Of a stretch of DNA of 64,000 bases, positions 34,154 to 42,802 are shown piece by piece (position 1 is the first letter of the stretch; each line of letters starts with the position of its first letter). Both the position numbers and the translations under genes were made by a program. Source of the stretch: Paenibacillus sp. 37 (GTDB lineage Bacteria; Bacillota; Bacilli; Paenibacillales; Paenibacillaceae); assembly GCF_008386395.1 (NCBI RefSeq), contig NZ_CP043762.1:62001-126000 (forward strand), written 5' to 3'. The notes beneath the pieces are model-generated. The model was given only the letters and a program-made list of their open reading frames with translations. It was not told the DNA's origin and made no database searches.

Positions 34154-36583
34154 TTAAGATATATCACTTGTTCTATTTCCCTTGTTATATGCACCTGATT
34201 GAGCCCATGCAACTCGACTAGCACCTTGCATTAGATTCCTACCGGTTGCTCGCGTAGCTTGCGGTATCTTTCCAACCATATCAGCCACTTTGTCATCTCC
34301 ACCTGCTTTGCCTGGTTGTTTATGATTGAAGTAATCTTCAGGATTAAGTCTTCGCATGTCAAACGTGTTGTCGGAGTATAGCTTTTGGCCACCACTGTCA
34401 GCAATATAAGCCTCACTGCTTCTTCCAAGATCCGCTGTTGATCCACTCATCCCAACTAATGCTCTCTCAGTTCGTGGCCTCACATTGACCGGACTAACAG
34501 TACTCGGGTGTTCAATAGATCGCATATATGAACCGTTCTCTTGACGATTCCATTGGCCGTCTTGTTTCGGATTACGCATCTGATAATCTACCATTCGTTG
34601 TTGACCCGTTTTGAGAGAAGCATCACCTGCACCATAGCCCCCAATTTTCTCCCATTTTCCAGTTGACTGGTCCTTGGCTTCATACCAGGAGCGGTCATTC
34701 GTTTGGTTCCATCGAGCTTGACTCCCACTGAAACGTGGATCTTCAGAGAGACTATTTAATGTCATCCCACGTGGACTCATCGTTCCATCAGCTCGCATTC
34801 CGCTTCCAGAATCAAATGCTCTTTGACGGCTTACACCTGACAACATTTGTCCCATAGATTTACCAGCTGTTCCAAACTTATTGCCAAGCGTACCACCGAT
34901 TGCTCCTCCGAGTGGGCCGGCTACCGACATTCCAATCGCAGCACCTATACCACCTGCAAGCATCCCAGTAGACTCGCCAAGATTACCCATCAACTGACGT
35001 CGCTCTGCGAGATCATTCCATTTCTCTTTCACATTTGACATTTTCCATCCAGAAGAAGTTCCGTCTGGATTTTGTCCTTGACCCGCGTTCCGAATTGTAC
35101 TGTATGTGCCATGTAAACCTTTAGCTGAATTTCGAGTACCTTGCAAAACACCGGTTGCTAGCTTAGATCCCACTGCAGCACCAGCTGCCACACCAGCGCC
35201 CCCAAATGGCAAACCTACAGTACCCCCTAAAATCCCGCCAGTTATTGAGCCAGCCTTTTTGATTTTGTTAAACGCCGATCCACCCGCTGCAGCCTTACTT
35301 AAAGTAGATGCACCGACATCGTTCCCCATAGAAACTTCAGATCCGCCTGGCGATTCCGTTCCCCCACCTGTTGAACCTGTGGTGTTTGTGGTACGCCCTT
35401 TTCCGGACATATTCATGACACCTTTAGATAACATCATGGCTCCGCCGATAGCCCCCAAGCCCATAGCATTCGCAGCTCGACCTACAGAAGAACTCGAGTC
35501 TCCGAGGTTAAGCCACTTACTTACCATGCCGGTTATAGGAACAAACATAATGATCATGCCAAGTTTAAATATCATTGGGCCCATCCCAGAACCTAAATTA
35601 CCTGCCATTTGGACGAAAACGAATAGAATAATCGCATGAATAGCCGGTAGAAAGATATTTCCGCACAATTCTTTAATATAGGTACCAAAAAATGAACGCG
35701 TTTTTGCAAATAACAAACTGTAGGCTGCAAAAGGCGACATCACACAAAGGAGAACAATGATTATTTTTCGGGCAATGTAAATAAAGTTAAGATATGCTGA
35801 AAGGCCCCACTCTGCTAAGAATACAAAGAGATCTCCCATCTTAAATGAGTATGCACCATCATTTGTAGCGGTTGCGATAATAGAAACTCCATCTAGAGGT
35901 TTTCCTAGCCCTTTAAGCGTAGAACCCACGCCTTGTACAATTCCCCAATTCAGTGCCATCAACGTATGGAATAACATCCAGAAAAGACCCATAAAAAACG
36001 CGGATGCTACATACATGTGGATATCTTTCCAGAAATCTTCTTTCGACTGAGGACTGTGTGCTTTCATTCCAAACTTTAAACTGGACATCATGATCGCTAG
36101 CATCAAAATGGTTGCATAGACTCCTGAAAACGTAGCAATTAGTGGATTGATGACATGATCCATTTCAGATTGATAAAAGATGCCATCAACAAGCTCGTCT
36201 TTTTCATTTTCACCGAATCCCCATGTCTTGTAGGGATTACCAAACACCAAGTTTTGGATGCTATTAATACCAGGTATCTTAAATAGATTGTTGGCTTGTC
36301 CGATAATAAAACCGTTCATTAGGTTCGCATCATCTTCTGCTTTGTCTAACATTTCTTGCGTTTTCTCTCCGACCAGAGCTCCACTGTTATCTCCGCCACT
36401 ACCGAGTTCTTCAGGACTGAAAGAAACATCTGAACTTGTCCCATCGGTTGTACTTAAAGGTGTTGCTCCACTACTTTTGCTTGTCGATGCAGCCACGGTT
36501 TCTGACGTAGTATTCGTTGATCCGCAACCCGCAAGCAACATTACTAAACACAATAATGCCAGTAGCAGATTCGAACGGTTCAT
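34154..36583 (-). CDS. VirB6/TrbL-like membrane channel protein with lipoprotein-type start
   Basis: 809 residues from ATG 36583, overlapping the stop of the VirB4 gene by one base (TGATG). The start MNRSNLLLALLCLVMLLAGC ends in a lipobox-like Cys, unusual for this family. Residues about 140-380 hold six or seven membrane helices (FSGVYATILMLAIMMSSL; IIIVLLCVMSPFAAYSLLFA; AIHAIILFVFVQMAGNL). The last 400 residues are glycine/serine-rich and soluble (GNLGESTGMLAGGIGAAIGM), like the cytoplasmic tails of TrbL and VirB6. It likely forms the inner-membrane translocation channel with VirB4 and VirB8-like partners. Confidence 0.82.
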   Translation of the reverse strand: MNRSNLLLALLCLVMLLAGCGSTNTTSETVAASTSKSSGATPLSTTDGTSSDVSFSPEELGSGGDNSGALVGEKTQEMLDKAEDDANLMNGFIIGQANNLFKIPGINSIQNLVFGNPYKTWGFGENEKDELVDGIFYQSEMDHVINPLIATFSGVYATILMLAIMMSSLKFGMKAHSPQSKEDFWKDIHMYVASAFFMGLFWMLFHTLMALNWGIVQGVGSTLKGLGKPLDGVSIIATATNDGAYSFKMGDLFVFLAEWGLSAYLNFIYIARKIIIVLLCVMSPFAAYSLLFAKTRSFFGTYIKELCGNIFLPAIHAIILFVFVQMAGNLGSGMGPMIFKLGMIIMFVPITGMVSKWLNLGDSSSSVGRAANAMGLGAIGGAMMLSKGVMNMSGKGRTTNTTGSTGGGTESPGGSEVSMGNDVGASTLSKAAAGGSAFNKIKKAGSITGGILGGTVGLPFGGAGVAAGAAVGSKLATGVLQGTRNSAKGLHGTYSTIRNAGQGQNPDGTSSGWKMSNVKEKWNDLAERRQLMGNLGESTGMLAGGIGAAIGMSVAGPLGGAIGGTLGNKFGTAGKSMGQMLSGVSRQRAFDSGSGMRADGTMSPRGMTLNSLSEDPRFSGSQARWNQTNDRSWYEAKDQSTGKWEKIGGYGAGDASLKTGQQRMVDYQMRNPKQDGQWNRQENGSYMRSIEHPSTVSPVNVRPRTERALVGMSGSTADLGRSSEAYIADSGGQKLYSDNTFDMRRLNPEDYFNHKQPGKAGGDDKVADMVGKIPQATRATGRNLMQGASRVAWAQSGAYNKGNRTSDIS

Positions 36584-38634
36584 CACGCCACACCACCTGC
36601 CGGTATATGAGTTTTATCTTCAAGCCAACCTATCATGTCTTCACGAGTTGTCTTTTTCTTCATCGGAACTTCGACGTTTTGGTTCGTATTCAGGTATACC
36701 CATTCTTCAGGAGTCGGTTCAGATTGGAATGAAACGATCTGTTTACCGGCTTTCATGAGCACTTGACCAGTTGAAGATGTCCTGATGAGATTACCAACAT
36801 CTTCTGAAAGCCTGAAAGTATTGAGTATCGGGGAAATATCTTGATCACTTTGTCTCAAGAAGCAAACCGTATCAAACTGAGCCACGACATCTCTGGCTGC
36901 TTCTGTTCGCTCAAACATTTCATATCGTTGAGACACTAAAGTAAGAGATACATTCCATTTCCGTCCTCTAGCAGAAAGGATTTTAAGCCATTCCATCATG
37001 GATGCATACTTGATCATCATCCATGCTTCGTCACAAATAACCCGCTTTTTCACTTTCGGATTAGAAACGATGAATCTACTCCACACCCAAGTCATAAGAA
37101 CGTGTTGAGCTAAAGGTCTTTCTATACCATTACTTGAAAGTTTACTAATATCAAAAGTAACCACAGGTGCGTCATCCAGAGAGACATTATTTTCGGATAT
37201 AATTCTGGTTTGGCCATCGAACATACCAAATGCTTTGTTTCTCGTGAATAGTTTTACTACGTTACACAGTTCACGGAGCTCCTCACCATAATCATTCTTA
37301 GCCTCATGTAGAAGTGCATCATACACATTAGTGATCGTCGGCATTTCAATTAACTTTTTGCGGTACGTAATAGAGCCAAAGTCATCAATATGTTCAATTT
37401 GTTCGTAAATAGAGTCTGGATCCTCCGTTATCCCTCGAGAGAGATATAATTCTTCCAAAATATCATTCAAGACCCCGATTTCGACAGCGGTTAGTCCCCT
37501 ATTATCTGGCGTCAATGATTCTTTCATGACTTTGAAGAATTCAAGAGCTTCTTTGACCTTCTCATTCAAGTTAATTTTCTCATCAATAAACTCATCTTCT
37601 GTGCCTTTGTTCTTGATCTCTTTTTCAGGGAAAATATCGAGTGGATTAATTCGACTAACATCATCTTCTTTGGATGGATAGATCGGAACGACCACTCCAC
37701 CAAGAGCATACGTTAATTCACGATACTCCGGCTCCACATCGATGATCACGTTTTTCATAATACCGTCCATGTAGCCCCGTGCAATAATCTGCTTTACCAA
37801 CACGGATTTACCTGACCCGGACACTCCAAAAATGCCAAGGGAATAGTTATTTAATGATGCATCAAAGTTGTTATAGTAAACATAATCACGACCATAGCGA
37901 CCAATAGGGAATCCACCTTGATGATTCAATTTAGATGATGCGTGAGGAAAAATGGCCGTTAGCGCAAGCTGATCCAAATTGCGATCAGATTTAGAAAGAT
38001 AGTTTCTTCCCAGTGGCATACATGAAAGAAAAGCCTCTTTCTGTCGATCAAAAGCACTTATGATTTCAATAGATTCACCGGATACAGCATTGTCCACTTC
38101 CACACACTTCGCGTTAAGCTCATCCAAAGAATTTGCGTAGACACTTGCTTGAATGGATACATAATAAAGCCCATTTTGATTGCTCTTTATCTGACGTTGA
38201 AGGAATTTTGTATCATCGCGCTTCTGAACGGAATCATCAATTTTGGCTTGATCATTTCGATTTGCAGCAGAATAAATAACTGTATCTAGTTCGTCAATTT
38301 TATCTTGAAGCTTCTTGATCGCAACGTTGCGATCAATTGGTTCGATATGTACGGAACAATCCAAATCGTCCCCACTAAAGAGTGCTTCGAGCCACCCTAT
38401 TCGAACCGTACGTGGGTAACCACTCGGTTTAACAAAAAAGGACCTTCCATATTTCAGATTCCCAAGTCCCGTTTTCAAAGTGAAATAATCACTCTCAAAA
38501 TGAGCTCCATCATTCAACATATTGTCAACGATAGAGGGGAATGAAAGTGGTATATCATCTTTACTGCCTTTGCGCACATCATCAATTTGCAACTTCGATG
38601 AGTCCTCTTGCTTCTTTTTCAGACGCTTGAACAT
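36583..38634 (-). CDS. virB4: VirB4-like conjugation ATPase
   Basis: 683 residues from ATG 38634, overlapping the end of the preceding gene by about 50 bases; GGAGG lies 12 bases upstream. Walker A GVSGSGKS near residue 275, Walker B RVICDEAW near 540, and the VirB4 motif SARGRKWNVSLTLVSQRYE with the conserved Q, then DTVCFLRQS. The ATPase powers pilus and channel assembly in all type IV systems. The N-terminal region of typical VirB4 is partly carried by the separate TraC-like upstream gene. This is the most secure marker that the operon is a type IV secretion system. Confidence 0.93.
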   Translation of the reverse strand: MFKRLKKKQEDSSKLQIDDVRKGSKDDIPLSFPSIVDNMLNDGAHFESDYFTLKTGLGNLKYGRSFFVKPSGYPRTVRIGWLEALFSGDDLDCSVHIEPIDRNVAIKKLQDKIDELDTVIYSAANRNDQAKIDDSVQKRDDTKFLQRQIKSNQNGLYYVSIQASVYANSLDELNAKCVEVDNAVSGESIEIISAFDRQKEAFLSCMPLGRNYLSKSDRNLDQLALTAIFPHASSKLNHQGGFPIGRYGRDYVYYNNFDASLNNYSLGIFGVSGSGKSVLVKQIIARGYMDGIMKNVIIDVEPEYRELTYALGGVVVPIYPSKEDDVSRINPLDIFPEKEIKNKGTEDEFIDEKINLNEKVKEALEFFKVMKESLTPDNRGLTAVEIGVLNDILEELYLSRGITEDPDSIYEQIEHIDDFGSITYRKKLIEMPTITNVYDALLHEAKNDYGEELRELCNVVKLFTRNKAFGMFDGQTRIISENNVSLDDAPVVTFDISKLSSNGIERPLAQHVLMTWVWSRFIVSNPKVKKRVICDEAWMMIKYASMMEWLKILSARGRKWNVSLTLVSQRYEMFERTEAARDVVAQFDTVCFLRQSDQDISPILNTFRLSEDVGNLIRTSSTGQVLMKAGKQIVSFQSEPTPEEWVYLNTNQNVEVPMKKKTTREDMIGWLEDKTHIPAGGVA

Positions 38635-39514
38635 AGTCTCGCACTTCCTCCACTTCATATACTAGATCTTCAAATCCAGGCATGGTAGTAACGTCGACAG
38701 TAATATACGAAGATAGCTTTTCTCTTCCATGTGTAACCAAATCATCGATCGGATTCAATACCATTCGATCCCGGTTTAGTGCTCTTTTCATTACTTCCAT
38801 AGCAGAGAGGGAATCTAACAATTCCGCGTGTATTTCGCATTGTCTTAACATTCCTACTACGGTTGCCGCACGTTGATATAATTCATTTCGAATCATTTCT
38901 TCGCGTTGTTCGGGTTTGAGCGCTCCCATCTTACTAGGCAATGGGACGTAGGTGATCACATAATACACTTTTCGAGATATTCGAAATTCTTTTTCGGATT
39001 TGTTCTTGATATGATTAATTACTTTTGTGTTGTAATCCATAGTTTGTGCATTACATTTTTCTAAGTTAGATTTCCAACGGTTCTCTTCTTTCCGTAGATC
39101 CTGCCTAACGGCTTGCCCTAAAATCTGAATTGGGAATCGAACAACTCTGAATAAACTGCTGTATCCCAGAATTGTGGATTGGCGAGCTTGAGCACTCAAA
39201 AGATCATAATTGACAGAATCTGTAGAGACGATCAGGCAATATTCGTTATTTCGCTTAACAAAGATGCCTTGTTTAATATCCTCAATCCCGATCAGATCCT
39301 TCATGTCCTGCCGATCTTTTTTGAGTTGCTTCTCCTCGTGTTTATTGAGGTTCTTTTTTTGATGCTCTACGGATCCAGCACTCACTTCCTCAAGATGCTG
39401 TTTTCTTTGCCATCCAATAATAGGTTCATTCTTGTCCATCCTCTTTTTTGCAATCATTAGGAATACCAGCATTAGTGCCAGGAATCCCATCATGCAAAAA
39501 ATAAAAATCTGCAT
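38582..39514 (-). CDS. TraC-like conjugation protein (VirB4 N-terminal partner)
   Basis: 310 residues from ATG 39514 with GAAGGA upstream. One N-terminal membrane helix (MQIFIFCMMGFLALMLVFLM) is followed by a soluble domain typical of TraC/VirB4 N-terminal regions: IEDIKQGIFVKRNNEYCLIV, SVNYDLLSAQAR, then VYYVITYVPLP and VVGMLRQCEIHAELLDS. In many Firmicute elements this domain is encoded ahead of the ATPase gene, as here, with overlap indicating translational coupling. It probably tethers the ATPase to the membrane. Confidence 0.8.
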   Translation of the reverse strand: MQIFIFCMMGFLALMLVFLMIAKKRMDKNEPIIGWQRKQHLEEVSAGSVEHQKKNLNKHEEKQLKKDRQDMKDLIGIEDIKQGIFVKRNNEYCLIVSTDSVNYDLLSAQARQSTILGYSSLFRVVRFPIQILGQAVRQDLRKEENRWKSNLEKCNAQTMDYNTKVINHIKNKSEKEFRISRKVYYVITYVPLPSKMGALKPEQREEMIRNELYQRAATVVGMLRQCEIHAELLDSLSAMEVMKRALNRDRMVLNPIDDLVTHGREKLSSYITVDVTTMPGFEDLVYEVEEVRDYVQASEKEARGLIEVAN

Positions 39515-39532
39515 TTAAGGTCCTTCTTTCGT

Positions 39533-39847
39533 TTAGTTATGTGTGAACGTTTTTTGAGAGCGTAGAAACTTAATCCTAGAAACGACAAACTCACTCGCAT
39601 ATTGCTCATGTTTATCGAACTTAAAAAATGCAAAGAAAGCTGCAATGGCACCTAGGATAACAAATAAAATCAACTTTCCTATCCACTCTGCACCGCCATC
39701 CAAAAAGGGAAGCCCCCCGAAGATGAAAAAGACTCCGCAAAAAACGAGTGTAGGAAATATAATTAAAAATTGTCGAATCGACAAGACAGCCAAAATTGAT
39801 TTTTCCTCTTGAGTGATATCAATCGGTACGACTATTTCATTGTTCAT
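39533..39847 (-). CDS. PrgI/VirB3-like membrane protein
   Basis: 104 residues from ATG 39847 with GGGGG six bases upstream. It has the PrgI-family order: a short N-terminus (VVPIDITQEEKSILAVLSIR), two membrane helices (FLIIFPTLVFCGVFFIFGGL; LILFVILGAIAAFFAFFKF) and a basic C-terminal tail. VirB3-type proteins cooperate with VirB4. It starts about 100 bases after the pilin gene and ends 18 bases before the TraC-like gene. Confidence 0.82.
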   Translation of the reverse strand: MNNEIVVPIDITQEEKSILAVLSIRQFLIIFPTLVFCGVFFIFGGLPFLDGGAEWIGKLILFVILGAIAAFFAFFKFDKHEQYASEFVVSRIKFLRSQKTFTHN

Positions 39848-39951
39848 AATCAACCCCCTAGTGAATGAGAAACGGTCACCGTTACCTATATGATTTCAGA
39901 CATATAGCGTCCTCATATCCGGTATTGTGACCATTGCTCAGTGCTTAACTT

Positions 39952-40356
39952 CTACTTCGCTGAATTTGATAAGCCCGCAATAACATCCGCGAAGGTTGCG
40001 GCACCGAAGAAGACAAATGCCCCCGCAGCACAGCCCAACAAAGCTTTCCAATAAGTTGCTGCCTTTTGAGGATTAAGCGAACCAAAGATAATCATTACTG
40101 CGTAGTACATGACAGCCAGTACAAAACATGTGCCCCCTACGCCTCCAAAAATTTGTACAATCAACTTGAGAGGTTTATTAACCTTATCGACATTAGCTTT
40201 TTTAGCTACGTCTCCATTGGGATCATACATTTTTCCGTCCTTTAACTCCGAGTCTATTACAGTGCCATTGGCACTCGCGCTATTATGAACTACAAGACCG
40301 AATACTGGAAATAGAGCGAACACAAGTGCTAAGGTTAATACAATTTTTTTTAACAA
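39952..40356 (-). CDS. VirB2/TrbC-like pilin candidate
   Basis: 134 residues from TTG 40356 with AAAGGAG seven bases upstream. Signal peptide (KKIVLTLALVFALFPVFGLV, cleavage near ASA), then a hydrophilic stretch and two long membrane helices (IVQIFGGVGGTCFVLAVMYY; LLGCAAGAFVFFGAATF), as in VirB2/TrbC pilins and TcpE-like small proteins. First gene of the conjugation operon, 125 bases downstream of leader element 12. Confidence 0.72.
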   Translation of the reverse strand: MLKKIVLTLALVFALFPVFGLVVHNSASANGTVIDSELKDGKMYDPNGDVAKKANVDKVNKPLKLIVQIFGGVGGTCFVLAVMYYAVMIIFGSLNPQKAATYWKALLGCAAGAFVFFGAATFADVIAGLSNSAK

Positions 40357-40471
40357 GATAATTCTCCTTTCGCTTATAAGCGGTGTTAACATATTTGTTT
40401 TAAAACATGTGTTACTGAGTTAAACTCAATTTGTAATCACAATCTAACGTACATTCCCCCTTTTTTGGGAA

Positions 40472-40565
40472 CAAAAAAAAGCACCGCCAAACCTTTGGAA
40501 TTTATCCAAGGTAGGCGGTGCTTCCGCTTGTCAGTATTAAGTTAGTTAAAGAATAATCTACTATG
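40472..40565 (-). promoter_or_regulatory. Leader-terminator element 12 (type IV secretion operon)
   Basis: Minus strand: weak -10 (TAGATT, 40560-40555), TTAACTAACTTAATACTGAC, AGCGGAAGCACC, stem-loop with GCACCGCC/GGCGGTGC and TTGGA/TCCAA pairing (40522-40480) and TTTTTTTTG. No good -35 box was seen. Termination here would switch off the whole conjugation operon. Confidence 0.75.
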
Positions 40566-40602
40566 ATTATCCTTACTAAGAGCTTTAATGTCAAGAGATG
40601 TT

Positions 40603-41037
40603 TTAATATCTAGCATGGTGTATCCCTCGTTCTACAATAAGTTCACCATCAGCATACTCCCCATTCTCCTCAACCGAATAATTAACTAGAATAGTCGCAT
40701 GATCAATCGGTTCATTTTCTTTCAGTACAGAATCGAGAATCATCACCAATGTCTTAAGACCTTTTCGGCTCATTCCAATAGGAGTAGAACTTTCCGCTTT
40801 CCCCGTACACACATCCATAGTCTTAGGACTTAGGACCTTCTTCTCTAAAACATGATTAATGGCTAGGCGTCCGCTACGTACGGAGAACTTCAAAGAACCT
40901 TCTTTCTTTTTTGACATCACTAATGGGTAACACTCCACTAATATAGCAGCCTTGATCTCTTCTACTAGTATACTATTGTCAAGTGGCTTATTCATTACCT
41001 CGCTAATACCACCGGTTCTTGCAAATTGTTTTGACAT
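40603..41037 (-). CDS. Hypothetical protein, 144 aa
   Basis: ATG 41037 with GGAGG eight bases upstream; an earlier in-frame GTG is less likely. Soluble mixed alpha/beta protein (SILVEEIKAAILVECYPLVM; LKTLVMILDSVLKENEPID; DGELIVERGIHHARY). No family recognised. Upstream of and in the same direction as the conjugation operon, separated by leader element 12, so independently transcribed. Confidence 0.65.
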   Translation of the reverse strand: MSKQFARTGGISEVMNKPLDNSILVEEIKAAILVECYPLVMSKKKEGSLKFSVRSGRLAINHVLEKKVLSPKTMDVCTGKAESSTPIGMSRKGLKTLVMILDSVLKENEPIDHATILVNYSVEENGEYADGELIVERGIHHARY

Positions 41038-41272
41038 CTTCAACGCCTCCACTAAATGTATATGTTATAGGTCAAAAGATTTAAAATATAAAAAAATAGT
41101 GCAAATATGAATCTATTGTAAAAATTATGTATGTAAATATTTCGATTTCACTTTTTCATATGGGTAAATATGTGAAACTTCATATGAATGAAATCATTTT
41201 ACACTTCTGTTAGAAGATTGTCGATATGAATTTGCGAAATATTAGGAATTTTGACTTATAACAGTGTGTATC

Positions 41273-41332
41273 TCCGCTTTCTCAAACAACCAATAGTCAT
41301 ATGTACCTATCGGATATATGAGAAAGCGGAGA
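41273..41332. repeat. Inverted repeat with 14-bp perfect arms
   Basis: TCTCCGCTTTCTCA and TGAGAAAGCGGAGA are separated by about 30 bases. It sits directly after the stop of the 41337 gene. No T-run, so terminator function is doubtful. Confidence 0.6.
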
Positions 41333-41336
41333 GCGT

Positions 41337-41900
41337 CTAAACTCCCACTGTTATTAGTCTTTTGTGAGCATTCGTTTCCAGATCAATAAATTTGTTTGCA
41401 CAAAACAAGTTCGATTTAACAAATGAGCCTTCTACAAGGTAAGCACCCTCCATTTCAGACATTCCCTGAATCTGGATTTGTTGTTCTGCATATTGTAGTA
41501 TTGTGACGCCGTTTATTTGGAATAATCTCCCCATCATTACATCATAGTTCCCAGTTGCACCTAATGCAGGGGTCGTCGTAATCTTATCTACGAGCTTCGA
41601 TTCATATTTACCTCTCAAAGCCCAATATTCACGCAGTCCAATAGGATAATTTGAGCGATTTGCAACCGATTCTGTATTAACAGACTCAGTACTTAACTGT
41701 TCATTTCTAGTATTAATAGAAAGAACTTTCTCTCTGTACTCCTTAGAAGTATACGTTAATTCCTCACTGATACCACTACATGATGTAGATTCGCCTTCCC
41801 GCTTTAAATCACTTTTCTCATCAATTGCTTTAAACAGTTCATCTAAAGAGTTGTTGAGAGCTTCAGGTAGCTCTGACACTTGAAAGACTTTAGTTTTCAA
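41337..41900 (-). CDS. Hypothetical protein, 187 aa
   Basis: TTG 41900 with GAGGGG ten bases upstream. Soluble; the first 90 residues are acidic and low complexity (NEQLSTESVNTESVANRSNY), the second half mixed (GLREYWALRGKYESKLVDKI; RLFQINGVTILQYAEQQIQI). No family recognised. It is preceded by a hairpin resembling the shared leaders but lacking the TGAATA box. Confidence 0.6.
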   Translation of the reverse strand: MKTKVFQVSELPEALNNSLDELFKAIDEKSDLKREGESTSCSGISEELTYTSKEYREKVLSINTRNEQLSTESVNTESVANRSNYPIGLREYWALRGKYESKLVDKITTTPALGATGNYDVMMGRLFQINGVTILQYAEQQIQIQGMSEMEGAYLVEGSFVKSNLFCANKFIDLETNAHKRLITVGV

Positions 41901-41944
41901 TCAAATGATTCCCCTCATATTTTGATTAGGTTTTGTAATATATA

Positions 41945-42003
41945 GCATAAAAAAACACCTATAGTGGGTTATCCGAAGAATTAACTCCACCAAAGGTGTT
42001 TTG
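41945..42003 (-). promoter_or_regulatory. Terminator-like leader hairpin before the 41337 gene
   Basis: Minus strand: AAAACACC with GGTGTTTTTTT pairing around a large loop containing GTGG/CCAC. It resembles the shared leaders in position and in the T-run, but lacks the upstream TGAATA and GAAGCAC features. Confidence 0.5.
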
Positions 42004-42339
42004 AAATAAGGAAAATAAATAATAAAAACCCTAAAAGTACATAGAAGTATCCAAAATGATACTCAAGCACCTAAAGAGTGTATTTAGACATAAATATTCC
42101 AATAAATAATTCAAATTAGAATGACCTGTTTGCCTCATGGCTCAGGTAATAGAATAATTAAACAATTGATATAGTTCTATAATACCAAATATAATTCGAC
42201 TCGACAACACCATAAACAAAAGAATAGAAAAAAACAGAGCGGGTGATCCCCAGTTTCTGAACAAATGAAAATCTACTGACCCAAGAGTTTAAGCCAGAAA
42301 AGCTTAATTTGAAGTGAATGACGATTGCCACGCACTACC
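42004..42339. other. Intergenic, no supported gene
   Basis: No frame or strong structure supported on either strand. Confidence 0.4.
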
Positions 42340-42633
42340 ATATCTAGTGAGCGATTCTTGTATCATTCAAGTCGTATTTAACAACCAGATTGCAGCCTAC
42401 TACTTCTGAGAATGAAACGAAAATGAGGCCTATACATCGTAGACTTTGCTAAAAGTGTATACCAAGCAAATAGACATGACTATTGGTCGTTCCCAGCGTC
42501 CAGAAATTCTAGTACGCACGATATACGTCGGGATAATTGCCTGGACCACACATCTATAGAAAGCTTCATCTCGTATCTCAAAACGGAAGGAATCTCCACA
42601 TCTGCAACCGGAGATGACCGACGTGCAAATTAA
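42340..42633 (+). pseudogene. IS3-family transposase remnant (orfB C-terminus)
   Basis: Near 42515-42633 the plus strand reads HDIRRDNCLDHTSIESFISY and LKTEGIST before a TAA. It matches the end of IS3-family transposases around the third catalytic Glu (typically RxGNCxDNAxxESFFxxLKTE). Upstream pieces (IQVVFNNQIAAYYF; SQRPEILVRTIY) are out of frame with stops. Termini and the first catalytic residues are gone. Confidence 0.65.
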
Positions 42634-42643
42634 ATAAACTGAC

Positions 42644-42680
42644 GCCGGTTGTGCACCGACGCCAGTCTGGTATTTTTATA
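42644..42680 (+). terminator. Possible terminator after the IS3 remnant
   Basis: ACTGACGCCGGT and ACCGACGCCAGT pair at 10 of 12 positions around TGTGC, followed by CTGGTATTTTT. Confidence 0.45.
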
Positions 42681-42802
42681 ATTGTCCTCCATATGGAGTA
42701 TTTTCCATGTCATACCGTGGCCCTTACTAACACATATATTAATCCTAATCCTAATAATTCAGTCATCTCTAGCATTCGCTGTTGTGGGATTGGTATAGGA
42801 CA

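Noticed and set aside
3841..40522. Leader hairpins as a mobile repeat (MITE/REP) family
   Set aside because: The stems differ in sequence and only pairing, flanks and position are kept, which argues for RNA structure rather than copied elements. No target-site duplications.
41273..41332. Intrinsic terminator at the end of the 41337 gene
   Set aside because: Perfect arms but a loop of about 30 bases and no T-run, so listed only as an inverted repeat.
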